Assembly (NCBI RefSeq): GCF_008119785.1
Contig: NZ_VSFA01000026.1
Coordinates: 1 to 64,000, forward strand
Length of the DNA stretch: 64,000 nt
Direction: 5' to 3'
Source: Micromonospora sp. MP36
GTDB lineage: Bacteria > Actinomycetota > Actinomycetes > Mycobacteriales > Micromonosporaceae
Below are positions 25,904 to 34,054 of the stretch, piece by piece (position 1 is the stretch's first letter; every line of letters starts with the position of its first letter). The notes beneath the pieces were generated by a model. It saw only the letters and a list, made by a program, of their open reading frames with translations. It made no database searches and was not told the origin of the DNA. Position numbers and translations under genes: made by a program.

Positions 25904-27148
25904 TCAGCCGGCCCGGTCCGCGTCGAGGAGCGCCTGGCGCATCCGGCGGAGCAGCTCCGCGGCGACGGCCGACCGCCCGACCGGGACCCGGAGTTCGCAC
26001 GTGAGGTCGGTTCCCTCGATGACGCGCAGGTAGCGGCGGGGCCCGACCGACGAGAACGGGGCCGCCCAGCTGACCGTCGCGTCCTCGGCGGCGTCGAGAT
26101 CCGGGTCCGACGGCTCCGGCTCGTCCGCGCGGCGGGCGATGAAGTTGACCGACCAGGTGCTGTCGTACTGCCCCCTACGGTAGCCGGCCTCGTCCAGCAG
26201 CCGGAACGCCCGGTCCACGTCATAGACGCCGTGGGCGTACGCGACCCGGGTTCGCGTGACGACCTCCCGGACCAGGTCGGCCAGGCCCGGCCCGGACGGC
26301 CGGTCGAACAGGACGGGAATCCACTGGTTCATCGACGTCACGACGTCCCGCCGGTAGGGGTCGAACCGGTTCGACGAGAGCACCCGGACCAGCAGCCGGT
26401 CGTCGCCGCCGACCGCGAACAGCCCGGCGCAGAACGCGGACAGCACCACGTTGGCGACGGACACGCGCAGCCGCGCCGCCACCCGCCGCGCCGCCCCGGC
26501 AAGCGCCCGGGAGACCAGCCTGGCCTCCACGAACGGCGGCTGCCCGACGGCCGGGGGAGGCACCTCGGTGAGCAGCTTCGCCCAGTAGTCCATGGCCGCC
26601 GCGCCACGGCGCTGGCCGGCCGGTGACTGCTCGTGCGCCACGATCGTCCGGGGCCCGGACACGGCGTCGTCCAACGTGCCGGCGAGCGCCGCGAGGAAGT
26701 CCCGCCTGAGGACCCACGTCGCCAGGCCGTCGGCGACCATGTGGTGGTGCACCAGCACCAGGTGCGTGGGAGCGTCCCCGGCGGCGACGACCGTGGCCCG
26801 CCAGGCCGGCTCGCGGACCAGGCTAAACGGTTGCCGGGCCAGCTGCTCGCGGACCGTGTCGAGGTCGACCCGCGGGTCGGCGGCCCGCTGCACCGCCACG
26901 TCGGGTGTCCGGGGCGGATGCGGGACCTGCCGGGGCGCGGCCGGATCGCTGAGGTCGTACGTGGTGCGCAGCGACTCGTGCCGGCGGACCAGGGCAGCGA
27001 GGGCCGCCCGGACGTCGGCGGTCCCGGTTCCGGCGGGCAGCTCCCACGCCTGGACGATGTTGGGCTCGTGCCACCGGTCCCTCGGCACGGACTCGACGTC
27101 GCGCCAGATGGCGAGCTGACCGAACGTCAGCGGTGCGGACGTGACCAA
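25904..27148 (-). CDS. condensation-domain protein with intact HHxxxDG
   Basis: 414 residues. N-terminal APLTFGQLAIWRDVESVPRD (C1-like) is followed by ALAALVRRHESLRTTYDLSD (C2) and the complete active-site motif LVHHHMVADGLATWVLRRDF, with H135, H136, D140 and G141. Later NVVLSAFCAGLFAVGG and VLSSNRFDPYRRDVVTSMNQ match C4/C5 positions. The start is TTG 27148: GGAGG sits 5 bases upstream, and no ATG or GTG lies nearby in frame. It should form an amide or ester between a carrier-bound acyl group and an acceptor. It is the first gene of the minus-strand operon and is divergent from the second MFS gene. Confidence 0.85.
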   Translation of the reverse strand: MVTSAPLTFGQLAIWRDVESVPRDRWHEPNIVQAWELPAGTGTADVRAALAALVRRHESLRTTYDLSDPAAPRQVPHPPRTPDVAVQRAADPRVDLDTVREQLARQPFSLVREPAWRATVVAAGDAPTHLVLVHHHMVADGLATWVLRRDFLAALAGTLDDAVSGPRTIVAHEQSPAGQRRGAAAMDYWAKLLTEVPPPAVGQPPFVEARLVSRALAGAARRVAARLRVSVANVVLSAFCAGLFAVGGDDRLLVRVLSSNRFDPYRRDVVTSMNQWIPVLFDRPSGPGLADLVREVVTRTRVAYAHGVYDVDRAFRLLDEAGYRRGQYDSTWSVNFIARRADEPEPSDPDLDAAEDATVSWAAPFSSVGPRRYLRVIEGTDLTCELRVPVGRSAVAAELLRRMRQALLDADRAG

Positions 27149-27252
27149 CGAAGCCTCCGGGTGGGTGTCGCGCGTCGGCGAGCCGGCCGAGCAGCCCGCG
27201 GCGACCGGTGTGCGGGTCAGTCTGGTGACCGATCCGGCCCGGGGACAGGAGA

Positions 27253-27289
27253 TCGAGCGGCCTCGAACGGACCCGAACGGACCCGAACG
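27253..27289. promoter_or_regulatory. 10-bp-pitch direct repeats in the divergent promoter region
   Basis: Four heptamers lie at exact 10-base steps: TCGAGCG (27253), TCGAACG (27263), CCGAACG (27273) and CCGAACG (27283). They sit 66 bases before the MFS GTG and about 105 bases before the divergent condensation gene's TTG. The first copy equals the classical SARP heptamer. Confidence 0.65.
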
Positions 27290-27355
27290 GCGGGACCGGC
27301 CTTCGCCGCCACCCGCGCCGATACGGTTCGGTGTCGGCAGATCGAGGAGAACCTG

Positions 27356-28633
27356 GTGACCGAACGTGCCGCCACGTACGCCGAGGTGTTCGCGGTCCGC
27401 GAATACCGCCACCTCTTCACGGCGTACCTGTTGTCCCTGGTCGGCGACCAGCTCACGGCCGTCACGGTGGCGTATCTCGTCTACACCGGCACCGGCTCGG
27501 CGGTGCTGGCGGCCGCCGGCTACGCCAGCTCATACCTGGCCTGGCTGACCGGCGGGCCGCTGCTGTCCGGCCTGGCCGACCGGTTCCCGCGGCGGCGGGT
27601 GCTGATCGGGTGCGACCTGGCCCGCGCGCTGCTCATTCCCCTGGCCGCGCTGCCCGGCGTCCCCGCTGCCGCCCTGGTGGCGCTGCTGTTCGTGGTAAAC
27701 CTGCTGCGCCCGCCGTTCGTGGCCGCGCGGGCGGCCCTGCTGCCCGAGGTGCTCGACGGTGACCGGTACCCGGTGGCCAACGGCGTGGACAACAGCGCCG
27801 CGCAGATCGTCCAGGTGGTCGGGTTCGCCGCCGGCGGCGGCCTGGTGGCGGTGCTGTCGCTGCGGGGCGCGCTGCTGGTCGACGCCGCGACCTTCCTGCT
27901 CTCGGCGGCGCTCATCTGGATCGGCGTGCGCCCCCGCGGCGTCCCGACCCGACCCGAGGGGCCGACACGGGGCGGCCCCTGGGTCGGGTTGCGGGTCGTC
28001 TTCACCGACCGGCGGCTGCGGGCGTACGTCCTCGTCCTCTGGGTGGCCAGCGCCTTCACCTACGCGGCCGAGGGACTGATGGCCCCGCTGGCCCGCCAGT
28101 ACGGTGGAGGGCCGGGAACGGTCGGACTGCTGCTGGCGGCGGCGCCGCTGGGAACGGCGGCCGGCGCGGTGGCCCTCACCCGCTTCTGCCCGCCAGGCAC
28201 CCGCCCCCGGCTCATCCTGCCGCTGGCGGTGCTCTCCGCGGCGACGCTGACCCTGGTCGCGCTCATCCCTCCCCTGTGGATGGTGCTGAGCCTGCTGGTG
28301 TTGGTGGGTGCCGGCAGCGCCTGGGCCATCCCGCTGAACGCCCTGTTCGGGCGGGCCGTACCGGCCGAATACCGGGGGCGCGCGTTCGGCATCGCCATCA
28401 CCGGCCTGAGCGGACTGCAGGGCGCTGCGATGGTCGTGGCGGGCCTGGCCGCCGACCACTGGACGCCGACGTCGGTGGTGGGGGCGAGCGGTCTGCTGGG
28501 GGCGGTGGCGGTGCTCGCCCTGGCACCGCTCTGGCCACGCCGGCGCTCCGCACCGCCGCTCGAACACCTTCGAATGACCTCGACCGCCCCGGAGGGTTCC
28601 ACCGCCCCCGCCCAAGCGGCCAACCTGAGGTGA
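27356..28633 (+). CDS. second MFS transporter of the NRPS-like cluster
   Basis: 425 residues from GTG 27356, with GAGGAGA 6 bases upstream. It has twelve hydrophobic segments; the N-terminus YAEVFAVREYRHLFTAYLLS is typical of actinobacterial MFS efflux proteins, with the loop SGLADRFPRRRVLIGCDLAR after helix 2 and AVPAEYRGRAFGIAITGLSG in the C-half. It is driven from the repeat-bearing region at 27253-27289 shared with the divergent condensation operon. It probably exports product or protects the host. Its 3' coding end contains a third set of the same repeats (28560-28586). Confidence 0.87.
   Translation: MTERAATYAEVFAVREYRHLFTAYLLSLVGDQLTAVTVAYLVYTGTGSAVLAAAGYASSYLAWLTGGPLLSGLADRFPRRRVLIGCDLARALLIPLAALPGVPAAALVALLFVVNLLRPPFVAARAALLPEVLDGDRYPVANGVDNSAAQIVQVVGFAAGGGLVAVLSLRGALLVDAATFLLSAALIWIGVRPRGVPTRPEGPTRGGPWVGLRVVFTDRRLRAYVLVLWVASAFTYAAEGLMAPLARQYGGGPGTVGLLLAAAPLGTAAGAVALTRFCPPGTRPRLILPLAVLSAATLTLVALIPPLWMVLSLLVLVGAGSAWAIPLNALFGRAVPAEYRGRAFGIAITGLSGLQGAAMVVAGLAADHWTPTSVVGASGLLGAVAVLALAPLWPRRRSAPPLEHLRMTSTAPEGSTAPAQAANLR
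28560..28586 (+). promoter_or_regulatory. third set of 10-bp-pitch direct repeats, inside the MFS 3' end
   Basis: TCGAACA (28560), TCGAATG (28570) and TCGACCG (28580) lie at 10-base steps, 94 bases before the 12-codon ORF at 28680. The copies diverge more than in the other two sets and are constrained by overlapping codons, so this set is less certain. Confidence 0.4.
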
Positions 28634-28679
28634 CCGGGCGGGCACGGGGCCGGCCCCGGCCAGCGGAGAGGAGAAGCTC

Positions 28680-28718
28680 ATGCGCGGCGTCTGCAAGCGT
28701 GGTGTCAGCTGGACCTGA
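28680..28718 (+). CDS. 12-residue ORF of unknown role
   Basis: ATG 28680 is preceded by GGAGAGGAGAAG with good spacing. The frame reads MRGVCKRGVSWT-stop, and a stable hairpin follows at 28743-28772. Repeats like those before the cluster operons lie upstream. It could be a regulatory leader peptide, a very short peptide precursor, or a chance ORF after a good ribosome site. I do not recognise the sequence. Single Cys and Trp residues do not suggest classical amino-acid attenuation. Confidence 0.4.
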   Translation: MRGVCKRGVSWT

Positions 28719-28742
28719 TCGCCTCCGGCCTCAGGTACGTCA

Positions 28743-28772
28743 GGCCCCGTCCACCTGCCGGTGGGCGGGGCC
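28743..28772 (+). terminator. hairpin after the 12-codon ORF
   Basis: The 13-bp stem GGCCCCGTCCACC pairs with GGTGGGCGGGGCC (one T-G pair), with loop TGCC. It ends the MFS/short-ORF transcript or acts as an attenuator before the regulator gene at 28889. No long T-run follows, as is usual in high-GC actinomycetes. Confidence 0.65.
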
Positions 28773-28888
28773 CCGTCATGTGCCGGGTGGCCGTGCGCTC
28801 CACTGTGGTCGGTAGTCTTGTCCGGCACTGACATACTTGCCTCTGGTGCACCGGCAACGGCTACGTGACTCCTTGACGTGAAGGGCGC

Positions 28889-31474
28889 ATGACCGCCTCC
28901 GACTTCGGCGTCGACCCCACCACCGCGTCCTGCCCCGCGCAGTACGTGGCGCTGTTGCGCCGTGTCCGCGACCAGTCCGGCCTCGCCTACCGGGCGATCG
29001 CCCGTCGCGCCCAGCGCAACGGACAGGTGCTCCCCGCGAGCACCCTGGCGACCATGCTGGGCCGACCGACGCTCCCCCGCCGGGACCTGGTGGTGGCACT
29101 GCTACGGGCCTGCGACGTGCCGGACGAGCGGGCGTCGGCCTGGTTGACGACGTGGGCGCGGCTGGCCGCCGCACGACCGGCGGGCCGCGGCGCCGCCCCG
29201 GGCGAGCGGACCATCGCACCGGGCACCGGCGCCCCGACGCCGCGCAGCGCCACCCCGCCACCCGACCCCGGGAACCCGGTCACCGACCCCCACCACGGGT
29301 CACCGGTGCTGCGGCTCGTACCGGGCACCGGCGTGCCCCGCAGCGAACCGGCCCGGCCCGGCCGGTCACGGGTCACCGGAGCGGGCGGACCCGACGCGGA
29401 GCGGGCCGTGCCACGCGCGCAGCCGTGGCCGTCTCCCGATCAGGCGGCCGGCGGCACCCGGCCACCCGTACCGTTCCAGCTGCCACCGGCACCACCCCTG
29501 ATCGTGGGACGGGGCGAGGAAACCGGGCAACTGCACGCCGCGACCGCCCAGGACGGCGCCGTCTGCGTCGTCGACGGCGCCGGCGGGGTCGGCAAGTCCG
29601 CGCTCGCGCTGCACGTCGCGCACCAGATCGCGGCGCGCTACGACGGCGGCTGCCTCTACGCCGACCTGCACGGCGCCAGCGCCGGAATCGCCCCGGCCGA
29701 ACCCGCTGACGTGCTGGCCCGATTCCTGCGCGCGCTGGGCGCGCCGACCGTGCCCAGCTCCGTGGAGGAAGCGAGCGCCCTGTTGCGCACCTGGGCCGCC
29801 GACCGCGGCATGCTCGTCGTCCTGGACGACGCCGCCTCCGCAGCGCAGATCCGCCCGCTGCTGATCAGCGGCCCCGGCTGCGCCACCGTGGTCACCAGCC
29901 GGTGGACCCTCGCCGACCTCGACGCGACCGCCCGGATCCGGCTCGCGCCGCTGCCCGACGACGCGGCGCTCGCCCTGCTCGGCCGGCTCGGCGGCGCGGC
30001 GCGCGTCGCCGCGGAACCGGACGCCGCGGCCCAGGTCGTCCGGCACTGTGCCGGGCTTCCCCTGGCGTTGCGGATCATCGGCGCGCGCGTCGCGGCCCGA
30101 CCCGACGCGCCGCTCGGCGGTCTGGCCGAACGGATGGACGACGAGGGACGCCGCCTCGACCTGCTGGAGGTCGGCGATCTGTCCATGCGGGCCAGCCTGC
30201 ACCTCGGGTACCAGGCGTTCGCCGACGCGCCCCAGGACGAGCGCCGCCGCATCGGCCGCCTGTTCCGGCTTGCGGCGCTGCCCGACTGGGCCGACGCCAC
30301 CGCGTACGGCTGCGCGGCGCTCGCGGACCTGCCGGTCCCGGTCGCCGAGCGGGCACTCGAGGCGCTGGTGGACGCGCACCTGATCGAATCCGCCGGCGAC
30401 GGCCGCTACCGGTTCCACGACATCGTCCGGCTCTACGCCCGGGAACGCGCCCAGCACACCGACGACCCCGCCGATCGGGAGGCGGCGCTGAGCCGGCTGA
30501 CCGGGTGGCTGTTCGCCACCACGGCCACCGCGGCGCGGCTGCTCTACCCACAGGAGAAGCTGCCGTCGGCCCCGAGCGGCCCGGGCCAACCGTTGGCCGA
30601 CACCGCGGACGCCTGGGCCTGGTTCGAGCGCGAGCACACGAACCTGTTGATGATCGCCCGGCAGCAGGTGTCGGCCGGCCAGACCCTGACCGAGGTACGC
30701 GACCTCGCGCTCGTGGTCGTCAAGTTCATCGACTACTCCGGATACACCGCCGAGCAGCAGCAGTTCGGCCATCTCGCCGTCGAGGCGGCACAGCGGCTGG
30801 GTGACCGCTCGGGCACGGCGATGGCGTTGAACATCGTGGCCGTGGCGCTGCTCCGGCAGGGCCGGCACGACGAGGCGATCCCCCTGCTGGCCCGAAACCT
30901 CGCCGTACAGCGCGAGCTCGGCGACCGGGCGCGGGAGGCGGCCTGCCTCAACAACCTCGGCAACGCGCTGCGCGACAAGGGTGACCTCGACGGCGCGCTG
31001 CGGCAGCTGCGGGCCGCCCTCGCCATCCGGCGCGAACTCGGCGACCGACACAAAGAGGGCAGCGTCCTCGACAACCTCGCCCTGGTCCACCAGCGCCGAG
31101 GCGAGTTCCAGCAGGCCGTCGACCACCACCAGGCCGGGCTGGCGATCGCCGCCGAGGGTACGGATCCGCTCTGGGAGGCGCAGGCGTTGGTCAACTTCGC
31201 GGAAACGCTGCAGCTGGCCGGCGGGCACGAGGCGGCGGTCGGGCGGGCCACCGAGTCGCTGGAGATCTGCCGACGCTACCGGCACCAGCGGGGCATCGGC
31301 CTCGCCCTCCGGGTGCTCGGCGACGCGTACGCGAGTCTCGGGCGTGCGGCGGAGGCGCGCCGGCACTGGCGGGAGGCCCTCGCCCGGCTCGACGGCCTGG
31401 ACCGGGAGGCGTGCGCCAAGCTGCGGGCCGCCCTCGGCGGCGACGGAGCGACCGACGCGCTCCACCCGTCCTGA
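28889..31474 (+). CDS. HTH-NB-ARC-TPR (STAND) transcriptional regulator
   Basis: 861 residues. Residues ~10-75 form an XRE-like helix-turn-helix (YVALLRRVRDQSGLAYRAIA, then LPASTLATMLGRPTLPRRDL). A Pro/Gly-rich linker follows to about residue 205. The NB-ARC ATPase has P-loop VVDGAGGVGKSALALHVAHQ near 230, Walker B MLVVLDDAASAAQIRPLL, and GLPLALRIIGARVA. The C-terminal TPRs (from about residue 630) include LNNLGNALRDKGDLDGALRQ. This is the AfsR-like STAND architecture but without a BTAD/SARP domain. Its position at the edge of the NRPS-like cluster suggests control of it. ATG 28889 has a weak AAGGGC ribosome site. Confidence 0.87.
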   Translation: MTASDFGVDPTTASCPAQYVALLRRVRDQSGLAYRAIARRAQRNGQVLPASTLATMLGRPTLPRRDLVVALLRACDVPDERASAWLTTWARLAAARPAGRGAAPGERTIAPGTGAPTPRSATPPPDPGNPVTDPHHGSPVLRLVPGTGVPRSEPARPGRSRVTGAGGPDAERAVPRAQPWPSPDQAAGGTRPPVPFQLPPAPPLIVGRGEETGQLHAATAQDGAVCVVDGAGGVGKSALALHVAHQIAARYDGGCLYADLHGASAGIAPAEPADVLARFLRALGAPTVPSSVEEASALLRTWAADRGMLVVLDDAASAAQIRPLLISGPGCATVVTSRWTLADLDATARIRLAPLPDDAALALLGRLGGAARVAAEPDAAAQVVRHCAGLPLALRIIGARVAARPDAPLGGLAERMDDEGRRLDLLEVGDLSMRASLHLGYQAFADAPQDERRRIGRLFRLAALPDWADATAYGCAALADLPVPVAERALEALVDAHLIESAGDGRYRFHDIVRLYARERAQHTDDPADREAALSRLTGWLFATTATAARLLYPQEKLPSAPSGPGQPLADTADAWAWFEREHTNLLMIARQQVSAGQTLTEVRDLALVVVKFIDYSGYTAEQQQFGHLAVEAAQRLGDRSGTAMALNIVAVALLRQGRHDEAIPLLARNLAVQRELGDRAREAACLNNLGNALRDKGDLDGALRQLRAALAIRRELGDRHKEGSVLDNLALVHQRRGEFQQAVDHHQAGLAIAAEGTDPLWEAQALVNFAETLQLAGGHEAAVGRATESLEICRRYRHQRGIGLALRVLGDAYASLGRAAEARRHWREALARLDGLDREACAKLRAALGGDGATDALHPS

Positions 31475-31485
31475 TCTCGCACGGA

Positions 31486-31516
31486 GGCGGCCCGGCTGGT
31501 CGCCAGCCGGGCCGCC
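31486..31516. terminator. two-way hairpin terminator
   Basis: A perfect 14-bp stem (GGCGGCCCGGCTGG and its complement) has the 3-base loop TCG, between the convergent NB-ARC regulator and trypsin genes. Confidence 0.8.
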
Positions 31517-31531
31517 CGATCAGTCGTCCGG

Positions 31532-32326
31532 TCAGCCGCCCAGACTCGCGGCGGCCGAGGCGATCGCCGAGGCGAAGTAGCTCACCTGGGTGTAGACGCC
31601 CGGATAGTAGGGCCGGGCGCAGCCGTTGCCCCAGCTGACGATGCCGACCTGGATCCAGGCGTTGCTGGCGTCGCGGCGGAACATCGGGCCGCCCGAGTCG
31701 CCCTGGCAGGTGTCCACACCGCCGCTGGTGTAGCCGGCGCAGATCTCCTCAGCCGTGATGATCTGGCCGCCGTAGTAGGAGTTGCAGGTGGAGTCGCTGA
31801 CGAACGGCACGGTCGCCTTCATCAGGTAGCGCTGCTGCGGGCCGCCCTCGTAGGTGGCGCCCCAGCCGGCGACGGTGAAGGTGCCGTTGTCGTACGCCGT
31901 GGTGTTGGCGATCTTCAACGTGCTCAGCCCGGTGACCGGCGTGGCCAGCCGGATCAGGGCCCAGTCCTTACCGTTGCCGTTGTATCCCGGGGCGCGGTAG
32001 ACGTAGTTCGACCTGACGGTGATCCGGCTGGACGATTGGAGGTCGACCACGCCGAGGGTCGCCGTGATGCTGGTGTTGGTGCCCGTGGCACCCACGCAGT
32101 GCGCGGCGGTGAGCACCAGCCGCGCGCTGTACAGGGCACCGCCGCAGCCCATCGAGAGCCGCACCATGAACGGGAACTCGCCCTGGGCGGCACGGGTGCC
32201 GCCGACGACGTACGGCGAGACGGTGCTGTCGGACGCGGCGGCGGGTGCCGCCAGGGTAAGACTGCCCGCGGTCACCGCGGCGAGCGCGGCGGCCAACAGG
32301 CCAGTGAGGGTGCGCCAGCGAACCAT
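31532..32326 (-). CDS. secreted trypsin-like serine protease (S1A)
   Basis: 264 residues with a Sec signal ending near AAPAAASDS. The short propeptide precedes VVGGTRAAQGEFPFMV, the usual mature N-terminus. The triad is H76 (LTAAHC), D121 (DWALI) and S211 (GDSGGP). Asp205 in GVDTCQGDSGGP sits at the base of the S1 pocket, so cleavage after Arg/Lys is expected. Cysteines match the three-disulfide bacterial trypsins of Streptomyces. It is an extracellular enzyme, monocistronic and isolated by a terminator from the preceding regulator gene. Confidence 0.93.
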   Translation of the reverse strand: MVRWRTLTGLLAAALAAVTAGSLTLAAPAAASDSTVSPYVVGGTRAAQGEFPFMVRLSMGCGGALYSARLVLTAAHCVGATGTNTSITATLGVVDLQSSSRITVRSNYVYRAPGYNGNGKDWALIRLATPVTGLSTLKIANTTAYDNGTFTVAGWGATYEGGPQQRYLMKATVPFVSDSTCNSYYGGQIITAEEICAGYTSGGVDTCQGDSGGPMFRRDASNAWIQVGIVSWGNGCARPYYPGVYTQVSYFASAIASAAASLGG

Positions 32327-32641
32327 GTGTTCCTCCGCATCAGGACCGGCACGCCTCGTGAGCGCACCTGATTCGAGACTGCGGACATCATATTGAGATC
32401 AATGGATGGGAAGCGACATACCCTCTGGGTCGTATCCGCGAGTTATGGGTGCCGCGGCCGACACGACCCGGACCCCGCTCGCGGCGCACTTCACGGCCCT
32501 GCTGACCGAGGTCAGCGCAGAGCTCGCCAGCACGTGAGCAACCCACCCGGTGGCCGGCTGACCGGCTTCCGGGCATCCCGGCCTTCTGCCCACGGGCGAT
32601 TTCCTTGGTACGAGGGACCCGCGTCGGGTCAGGTGGTTGAT
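32327..32641. other. intergenic region between the trypsin and MFS genes
   Basis: Divergent promoter space of 315 bases. An open frame at 32406-32537 (43 codons, ending LLTEVSAELAST) lacks a ribosome site and family resemblance. I see no repeat or strong hairpin. An A/T-richer patch (ATATTGAGATCAATGG near 32391) may mark promoter elements. Confidence 0.4.
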
Positions 32642-33964
32642 ATGCCGCCCGACGCCCTGACGCCCCGTTCCTCGCCCTACTGGCCCGTGGTCAGCCATCC
32701 GCTGCTGCGCCGCGTCCTGCCCGGACTGGCCGTGTCCGCCCTCGGCGACGGCATGGCGTTGATCGCGGTGACCTGGCTGGCGATCCAACTCGCACCGCCG
32801 CCCCAGCGCGGAACCTGGGTAGCCGTCGCGGTGGCGGCATACACCCTGCCCAGCGCGGCCGGCACCGTGCTCTTCGGCCGGCTGCTGAGCGGCCGCAGCG
32901 GTGCCCAGCTCGCCGGCTGGGACGCGGTCCTGCGCGCCGCCGCTCTCGCGGCCATCCCGACTGCCCACCTCTTCGGGGTGCTCACCATCGGCTGGTACGT
33001 GGTGCTGCTCGCCGCGTCCTCGCTGCTGCACTCGTGGGGCGCCGCCGGGCGCTTCACCCTGATCGCGGAGCTCCTCCCCCAGCGGCACCACCTGCCCGCC
33101 AACGCGGTGCTCGCCATCATCGGCCAGGTCGCAACCATCGCCGGGCCACCACTGGCGGGCATCCTGATCAGCTGGGTCGGGCCGGTGTGGGTGATCGCCG
33201 TCGACGCGGTCACCTTCGCTGTCCTGGCCGTCACCTACCGCCTCGCGATTCCGGCCACCGGCCGAACCGAGCAGGCAGGCGAGGGCTTCTCCCGTACCGC
33301 CGGGTTCGCTGTCATCCGCCACGACCGGACGCTGCTCGGCCTGCTGGCCCTGACCTTCGGCTTCTTCTTCCTCTTCGGGCCGTTCTACGTGGCCATGCCG
33401 ATTCACGTCGTGGAGGATCTGCATGCCGCCGCACCGGCGCTCGGGCTCTACTACACCGCGTTCGGTGTCGGCGCCCTCGTCGGCGGTCTCGCCACCGGCT
33501 ACTTGCGCCGCTGGTCGCTGTGGTCGACCACCATCAGGATCGTCATCGGCTTCGGCGCCGCCATGCTGCCTCTGGGCCTGAACGCGCCCATCGCCCTGTC
33601 GCTGCCGGCCTTCGCCCTGGCCGGCCTCATCTGGGCGCCGTACCTGTCCACGTCGATGGCGCTGTTCCAGCGCAGCACCACCGCGACGAGACTCCCTCAG
33701 GTCCTTGCGGCCAGAGGCGCCGTCACCGTTCTGGCGGTGCCGCTGGGCACCATGCTCGGCGGCCCGCTGACGGCCACCATCGGCGCCCGCCAGACACTGC
33801 TCCTGTGTGCCGCGGCGACCATCGCCCTCGGCGTCGTCGCCGCCGGGCTCACCATCGCGTCCCGCAAGCCGCCGACCGACGACCATCCGCCCTCAGCAGG
33901 CCCTGGGCCGCAACGACTGCCTCATCCTGATGCTCCGATTGATTCGGAAGCAATCAGACATTGA
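32642..33964 (+). CDS. MFS transporter
   Basis: 440 residues, with about 12 membrane helices. It starts MPPDALTPRSSPYWPVVSHP, then LGDGMALIAVTWLAIQLAP and the helix 2-3 loop VLFGRLLSGRSGAQLAG. ALLPQ-type motifs of MFS_3 appear as TLIAELLPQRHHLPANAVLA. The final ~35 residues are polar and Pro-rich. The substrate is unknown; this branch is mostly annotated as drug or metabolite efflux. ATG 32642 is chosen because the upstream in-frame sequence is not membrane-like and is poorly conserved in character. Confidence 0.82.
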   Translation: MPPDALTPRSSPYWPVVSHPLLRRVLPGLAVSALGDGMALIAVTWLAIQLAPPPQRGTWVAVAVAAYTLPSAAGTVLFGRLLSGRSGAQLAGWDAVLRAAALAAIPTAHLFGVLTIGWYVVLLAASSLLHSWGAAGRFTLIAELLPQRHHLPANAVLAIIGQVATIAGPPLAGILISWVGPVWVIAVDAVTFAVLAVTYRLAIPATGRTEQAGEGFSRTAGFAVIRHDRTLLGLLALTFGFFFLFGPFYVAMPIHVVEDLHAAAPALGLYYTAFGVGALVGGLATGYLRRWSLWSTTIRIVIGFGAAMLPLGLNAPIALSLPAFALAGLIWAPYLSTSMALFQRSTTATRLPQVLAARGAVTVLAVPLGTMLGGPLTATIGARQTLLLCAAATIALGVVAAGLTIASRKPPTDDHPPSAGPGPQRLPHPDAPIDSEAIRH

Positions 33965-34054
33965 TGCAGTCAGCGGAGGCACGCCGGCCTTGGTCGTCCA
34001 GACAGCGGCCCGATGACATTGACGCTTATCGCTTGTTTCTCTACGTTCGCTGTC

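Noticed and set aside
28680..28718. Reading the 12-codon ORF as a classical amino-acid attenuation leader
   Set aside because: It lacks a run of regulatory codons (one Cys and one Trp only), and no biosynthetic operon follows.
28810..28888. A -10-like CATACT before the NB-ARC gene
   Set aside because: No -35 element at acceptable spacing was found, so it is not listed as a promoter.
28889..31474. Calling the NB-ARC/TPR regulator a SARP
   Set aside because: It has an XRE-like HTH and NB-ARC/TPR but no BTAD domain or OmpR-type winged helix, so the SARP name is not supported.
32406..32537. A 43-codon ORF ending LLTEVSAELAST between the trypsin and MFS genes
   Set aside because: It has no ribosome site and no recognisable family; it could be a decayed end of a regulator, but the evidence is too thin.
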